A DNA stretch of 37,335 bases from Flavobacteriaceae bacterium (GTDB lineage: Bacteria; Bacteroidota; Bacteroidia; Flavobacteriales; Flavobacteriaceae). Below, in pieces: positions 33,431 through 37,335 of this stretch (its first letter is position 1; each line of letters starts with the position of its first letter). The DNA lies in contig JABDPL010000250.1 of assembly GCA_013042825.1 (NCBI GenBank), positions 1 to 37,335 of the forward strand, in the 5' to 3' direction. The position numbers were made by a program, and so were the translations under genes. Under the pieces are notes generated by a model. The model did not search any database, had not been told where the DNA came from, and saw only the letters and a program-made list of their open reading frames with translations.

Positions 33431-33865
33431 CTATTGTTTTCCGGTGCTTCCAAAACCGCCCGATCCTCTAACGGTTTCGCTCAGGATCTCAACCTCATCC
33501 CATTGCGCGCGTTCATGCTGGCTGATTATCAATTGGGCGATCCGGTCTCCGGACTTGACATGAAAGTCTTCAGCTGATAAATTGATCAAAATTACGCCTA
33601 TCTCCCCGCGATAATCTGCATCAATGGTGCCCGGAGTATTCAGAACGGTGATTCCTTTTTTTAACGCCAGCCCGCTTCTGGGCCTTACCTGAGCTTCGTA
33701 ACCCTCAGGCAGTTCGATGAATAAGCCGGTTTTAACCAGGGCCCTAGCCAACGGTTTGAGCAAAATGTCTTCATCCAGTGATGCCCGGATGTCCATTCCG
33801 GCCGACAAGGCCGTTTCATAGTGCGGTAGGGCATTCTCAGATTTATTGATTATCCGTATCTTCAT
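33431..33865 (-). CDS. dut: dUTP diphosphatase
   Basis: A 144-residue trimeric dUTPase that turns dUTP into dUMP and pyrophosphate, keeping uracil out of DNA and supplying dTMP synthesis. All five motifs are visible: AGMDIRA (22-28), RPRSGLALK (61-69), NTPGTIDADYRGE (76-88, catalytic Asp), GDRIAQL (106-112) and RGSGGFGSTG (133-142). Size is normal. It starts directly after the flippase stop (no spacer), so it is co-transcribed with that gene, an association I know from related genomes but with no clear functional reason. Confidence 0.97.
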   Translation of the reverse strand: MKIRIINKSENALPHYETALSAGMDIRASLDEDILLKPLARALVKTGLFIELPEGYEAQVRPRSGLALKKGITVLNTPGTIDADYRGEIGVILINLSAEDFHVKSGDRIAQLIISQHERAQWDEVEILSETVRGSGGFGSTGKQ

Positions 33866-35326
33866 TTATGATCTTAATATTTGTTTTAATTCATCTTTCT
33901 CACCTATCCAGAGAATTGTAATAAAAATTATAACCATAATCGATCCAACGATATAGTTTTCTCTGAACATATAAAAATAGAGCAGAGAGAATACAATACT
34001 GGTCACCAGATACAAACCAATTCGTTTGAAATCATAAGGAATTGGATAATATTTTCTTCCATAGTACAGCGATAGCATGGCCATGATTGCGTACGCTGCC
34101 AGGGTTGCGATAGCTGACCCTTTATAGCTGATAACCGGGATCAGCACAATATTCAGCACCAGGGTTATCAAGGCGCCAACTACCGATATAAATGCCCCGA
34201 ATCGGGTTCGATCGGTAATCTTGTACCATACAGACAGGTTATGATATATCCCCAGAAAAAGATAGGCCATCAGGAGAATAGGGACCACCCACATGGCTTC
34301 CCAATAGGGTTCATCGCGAATAATAATAGGCTTGATAATATCGGCTAACACCACAACAACAAGTAAGATCAGAGATCCCAGGATTACAAAATACTCCAGT
34401 ATCTTGGCATAATTTCTCTGAGGTTGCTCAGTATTGGCATGTTTAAAAAAATAAGGCTCGATGCCCAATCGGTAAGCGGCAGCGAAGAGTGTCATAAAAA
34501 GAGCCAGTTTATAACAAGCCGAATACATTCCTATTACATGTTTCGGATCGTCGTTTTCAAGCAACCGGTCAAGCAAAATTCTGTCGAAAGTCTCATTAAT
34601 GGAAAAGGCAATTCCGGCTATTAACACCGGCCAGGCGTATTGAATCATTTGTTTCCAAATACGCATATCAAACCGGTATTTGATCCTGGCATAAAAATGC
34701 GTCATTATCAGCAGGGTCACACCGCTTGCGACAACATTGGCAATGAAAATATAATTTATCTCAAAATCAGGCCTGTACATCCATCCAAAAACCGTTGACT
34801 CCTGTCCCTGGTTCTTCAGCCACAACAGGAAAAACAGGTTAAGACAGATATTGATGAACACATTGGCAAGTTTAATAACCGTATAGGTTTTAGGCCGTTC
34901 TTTAGCCCTTAACCAGGCAAAGGGAATAACAACGAGAGCATCGAGTAACAAGATCCAAATAACGAGGATGATATAATCGACCCTTATATTTGTAAAAGCT
35001 GCCAATTGATCCTTAAAAGCAAAAGCCAAAAGAAAGAACAGTGCCGAAGTACCGATCAATGAGATGGCCGCAGTTCCAATAACACTTTCCTTGTCCTTTT
35101 CCTTGTTAAAAAACCTGAAAAAGGCAGTCTCCATGCCATATGCAAGGATTACATTAAAGAGTACAAACCAGGCAAAGATCAGAGAAACGTTTCCATATTC
35201 GGAAACTGATGGCAATACTCCAGGAGAGGTGTACAATGGCACGAGCAGGAAACTCAACATCCTGGGCAGGACCGTCGCCAAACCGTAAAAGAATGTTTGC
35301 TTGAAAAGAGTTTTAAATGCGCTCAA
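33866..35326 (-). CDS. Oligosaccharide/lipopolysaccharide flippase (MATE/MOP superfamily, PST-type)
   Basis: A 486-residue inner-membrane protein with about 12-14 transmembrane segments and the Wzx/PST pattern at its start (LFKQTFFYGLATVLPRMLSF, then LVPLYTSPG). Such proteins flip undecaprenyl-linked sugars to the periplasm for O-antigen, capsule or exopolysaccharide. The start is the TTG at 35326: a stop lies seven codons upstream with no ATG between, and the next Met is at residue 22 within the first helix. No glycosyltransferases are adjacent, so the sugar is unknown. Translation is probably coupled to dut, which begins right after its TAA. The annotation as polysaccharide biosynthesis protein is safe; substrate specificity is not. 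Confidence 0.9.
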   Translation of the reverse strand: MSAFKTLFKQTFFYGLATVLPRMLSFLLVPLYTSPGVLPSVSEYGNVSLIFAWFVLFNVILAYGMETAFFRFFNKEKDKESVIGTAAISLIGTSALFFLLAFAFKDQLAAFTNIRVDYIILVIWILLLDALVVIPFAWLRAKERPKTYTVIKLANVFINICLNLFFLLWLKNQGQESTVFGWMYRPDFEINYIFIANVVASGVTLLIMTHFYARIKYRFDMRIWKQMIQYAWPVLIAGIAFSINETFDRILLDRLLENDDPKHVIGMYSACYKLALFMTLFAAAYRLGIEPYFFKHANTEQPQRNYAKILEYFVILGSLILLVVVVLADIIKPIIIRDEPYWEAMWVVPILLMAYLFLGIYHNLSVWYKITDRTRFGAFISVVGALITLVLNIVLIPVISYKGSAIATLAAYAIMAMLSLYYGRKYYPIPYDFKRIGLYLVTSIVFSLLYFYMFRENYIVGSIMVIIFITILWIGEKDELKQILRS

Positions 35327-35383
35327 TAATAACGGTTTATTCGGCTAAAAATACGCTTTTAGCAAACGTGAACCAAGGCTTAG

Positions 35384-35890
35384 TTATTGCTTTACCGGCG
35401 GAGCACTTGGATAGGCCAGGGCTTGTTTTTCAACCACATTGGTTATCTTGAAGTATTTGGTCTTTTCACCTTTCCTGAGGCTGATTACGCACTCATTATC
35501 CTTGAGGTCGAAGGGAATAGGTTTTTCGATTGCGGGCATTTCATTGCCATACTCCTCCTTGACGTCCTGGCTCATTATGATATCCTTCTTTTTATTGAAA
35601 TCTGAAGTATACCGCCCGACAAACTGCATGGCCTGCTCTTTAAATTCGAGCCTGGCTACTTTTCCCCTGAAATAGACGCTATCCAGCATTAAATCGGCTC
35701 TGGTTACCGGAATAAAAATATTCAATCCTGACCCGCCACCTTCAACACCGGCAACCCAGCTTTGGCAAAATACCTGGCCTATACCTTCAGGCGTGTTTTT
35801 TTGTAACTTTTTAGAACTCGAACATTGAGAAAAACTGGTCATGGCAATAAAGGCTAAAACGGTGAGTACTATGGATCGTAACTTTTTCAT
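35384..35890 (-). CDS. Uncharacterised exported protein, possible lipoprotein
   Basis: A 168-residue protein with a signal peptide and a possible lipobox FSQC (C23) followed by SSSKK; glutamine before the cysteine is unusual, so lipidation is uncertain. The mature region has a glycine-rich segment (GVEGGGSGLNIFIPV) and basic beta-like strands (VARLEFKEQAMQFVGRY), ending APPVKQ. I do not recognise a named family, though it looks like hypothetical proteins conserved in Flavobacteriaceae. It sits 57 bases upstream of the flippase and 77 bases downstream of atpG, past the atp terminator. It may be the first gene of the flippase-dut transcript. Confidence 0.72.
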   Translation of the reverse strand: MKKLRSIVLTVLAFIAMTSFSQCSSSKKLQKNTPEGIGQVFCQSWVAGVEGGGSGLNIFIPVTRADLMLDSVYFRGKVARLEFKEQAMQFVGRYTSDFNKKKDIIMSQDVKEEYGNEMPAIEKPIPFDLKDNECVISLRKGEKTKYFKITNVVEKQALAYPSAPPVKQ

Positions 35891-35940
35891 AATAGGTAAT
35901 TTCAGTGTTAATAAAGATAATAAATCAAAATTTGTTCCAT

Positions 35941-35966
35941 AAAAAAACCCCGTCTGTGACGGGGTT
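35941..35966 (-). terminator. Terminator of the atp operon
   Basis: A perfect 9-bp GC-rich stem (AACCCCGTC at 35946-35954 with GACGGGGTT at 35958-35966), TGT loop, and seven T on the minus strand (35947-35941). It lies 20 bases beyond the atpG stop. Confidence 0.92.
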
Positions 35967-35985
35967 CAAATATCTTTATTCAATC

Positions 35986-36846
35986 TTATTCTTTCAAGGC
36001 TTCCGCACCACCAACGATCTCAAGGATCTCACCGGTAATGGCAGCCTGACGTGCTTTGTTATACGAGAGGGTGAGTTCATCTCTCATTTCTTTAGCACTT
36101 TCAGTAGCTTTATGCATGGCTGTCATACGCGCCCCGTGCTCACTTGCAAACGAATCGCGAATAGCCTTATACAACTGAATCTTCAATGATTTGGGATAAA
36201 GCTCTTCAACGATCTCAGCTTCTGAAGGTTCAAAAATATAATCAAGATGAACCGATGGATCCATTTCAACCGGTTCTACCGGTAAGAATTGCTCGGTTCT
36301 GATAATTTGGGTAGCTGCATTCTTAAAGCTGTTGTACACTAAAATGATCTTATCGCATTCTCCCTGCTCGAATTTGTCCATCAGAGTTTGGGCAATTTCG
36401 GCTACATTCTCGAAGGTAAGATCATCAAAAATCTCGTTATTGTTCATCAGGACATCTTCGGACTTAGAAAGTATATCATTTCCTTTTTTTCCGAGGGTTA
36501 TGACCTGATTAGAAAAACCGGCATAATCGTCCTCGATAAGCTGTGTTGCCTCTTTGATTATGTTTGAATTAAAAGCCCCGCATAGGCCGCGGTTAGATGT
36601 AATCGCTACAATAAGCACCTTCTTTACATCACGTTGCTGAGCGTATCTGCTTCCAAATTCATCATCGAGGGTAGAGCTAAGGCTTTGAAGTAACTCGGTT
36701 AGTTTATTGGCATAAGGTCGCATCGCTGTGATCGCATCCTGTGCCTTCTTCAACTTAGCAGCAGATACCATTTTCATGGCGCTGGTAATCTGCATAGTCG
36801 ATTTAACCGAGCTTATCCTATTTCGTATTTCTTTGAGATTCGCCAT
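35986..36846 (-). CDS. atpG: F1Fo ATP synthase gamma subunit
   Basis: A 286-residue central-stalk subunit that rotates inside the alpha3-beta3 ring and couples proton flow to ATP synthesis at the inner membrane. The conserved N-terminal helix is MANLKEIRNRISSVKSTMQI and continues ITSAMKMVSAAKLKKAQ. The Rossmann-like middle has VAITSNRGLCGAFNSNI and the C-terminal helix is ALYNKARQ-like (LSYNKARQAAITGEILEIVGGAEAL). Length is normal. It begins 14 bases after atpA ends, in the usual alpha-gamma order. In this window the operon ends after atpG at a hairpin, which suggests the beta/epsilon pair is elsewhere, as usual in Bacteroidota. Confidence 0.97.
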   Translation of the reverse strand: MANLKEIRNRISSVKSTMQITSAMKMVSAAKLKKAQDAITAMRPYANKLTELLQSLSSTLDDEFGSRYAQQRDVKKVLIVAITSNRGLCGAFNSNIIKEATQLIEDDYAGFSNQVITLGKKGNDILSKSEDVLMNNNEIFDDLTFENVAEIAQTLMDKFEQGECDKIILVYNSFKNAATQIIRTEQFLPVEPVEMDPSVHLDYIFEPSEAEIVEELYPKSLKIQLYKAIRDSFASEHGARMTAMHKATESAKEMRDELTLSYNKARQAAITGEILEIVGGAEALKE

Positions 36847-36860
36847 TCGCCTCTATGGAT

Positions 36861-37335
36861 TTAAACGTATTTCGACGTCATTTCCTGGCAAACTTTAGTC
36901 AAGGTATCCGTTACCTCGTCTGTAAGTTTACCTGACCGGATAACATCCAGGATATCCCTGTGTTTTGCATTTAAAAATTCGATGAAATCACGCTCGAACT
37001 CCTTGACTTTTTCAACCGGAACATTCCTGAGAAGGTTTTTCGATCCGGCAAAAATGATCGCCACCTGGTCTTCAACCTTAAATGGATCATTCTGTGCCTG
37101 TTTCAGGATCTCGACATTGCGTTTTCCTTTTTCGATGACATTTAGGGTAGCGGCATCGAGATCAGAACCGAATTTTGCAAAGGCTTCCAATTCACGGAAC
37201 TGCGCCTGGTCAAGCTTAAGTGTTCCTGCAACCTTCTTCATGGCTTTGATCTGAGCAGATCCACCAACCCGAGATACCGAAATACCAACGTTGATCGCTG
37301 GTCGTACCCCGGCGTTAAACAGGTCACTCTCCAGG
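36861..37335 (-). CDS. atpA: F1Fo ATP synthase alpha subunit (3' part, truncated by window edge)
   Basis: The frame runs in from the right edge without a start and gives about 157 C-terminal residues. The block VGISVSRVGGSAQIKAMKK and the continuation VAGTLKLDQAQFRELEAFAKFGSDLDAAT are typical of the alpha subunit, including the arginine and glutamate of the catalytic interface. The frame is open up to base 37335, so the ATG at 37241 is an internal Met and not the start. The C-terminal helical domain ends LTKVCQEMTSKYV. It is transcribed into atpG with a 14-base spacer. Confidence 0.95.
   Translation of the reverse strand, partial: LESDLFNAGVRPAINVGISVSRVGGSAQIKAMKKVAGTLKLDQAQFRELEAFAKFGSDLDAATLNVIEKGKRNVEILKQAQNDPFKVEDQVAIIFAGSKNLLRNVPVEKVKEFERDFIEFLNAKHRDILDVIRSGKLTDEVTDTLTKVCQEMTSKYV

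Noticed and set aside
36861..37241. A separate 126-residue gene starting at 37241
   Set aside because: The frame continues without a stop to the right edge and encodes the conserved alpha-subunit residues before this Met, so it is an internal methionine of atpA.

Overview
The window comes from a chromosome of the Bacteroidota, most likely a marine or environmental member of the Flavobacteriaceae. The main grounds are a GldH gliding lipoprotein, a large secreted protease with a type IX secretion (T9SS) C-terminal sorting domain, an ECF sigma factor paired with a membrane/beta-barrel protein, an HU-CCDC81/SPOR fusion, several lipoproteins with Bacteroidota-style lipoboxes, and promoter elements of the TAnnTTTG (-7) type. 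Base composition looks moderate (low to mid 40s % GC by eye) and even. I see no insertion sequence, phage gene, CRISPR array, rRNA or tRNA. This is mostly core chromosome.

Layout. 1-5853: a truncated MATE efflux gene on the minus strand, then a plus-strand run of a serine hydrolase, a CNNM/CBS membrane protein, a DNA alkyltransferase (ogt), a second serine hydrolase and a DEDDy 3'-5' exonuclease, ended by a hairpin. 5905-10662: a 1585-residue secreted metalloprotease with three tandem Ig-like repeats. 10844-14887: a fused double-ATPase peptide ABC protein and acetoacetyl-CoA synthetase. 14897-21075 (minus): trhO, a radical SAM protein, ricT, gldH and PBP1A. 21076-21481: a gene-poor gap with a strong minus-strand terminator and hairpins, the best candidate for an unannotated RNA. 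21482-25111: recA, a lipoprotein, and an ECF sigma/membrane-barrel pair. 25187-30005: plsC, trpS, dprA, HU-SPOR, an acyl-CoA thioesterase and a tiny lipoprotein. 30011-35890 (minus): EnvC-like M23, DUF4292 lipoprotein, TPR protein, dut, flippase and a lipoprotein. 35986-37335 (minus): atpG and the 3' part of atpA, followed by a hairpin terminator.

Themes. Many genes serve the envelope: PBP1A, the EnvC-like activator, the SPOR protein, plsC, the flippase, DUF4292, GldH and the T9SS protease. A second group serves DNA and RNA maintenance: recA, dprA, ogt, the exonuclease, trhO, trpS and dut. Genes are tightly packed, with several 1-11 base overlaps and one convergent pair whose stop codons touch. 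No defence island or large novel cassette is visible. The most open questions are the recA-upstream gap, the sigma/barrel pair and the HU-SPOR protein.
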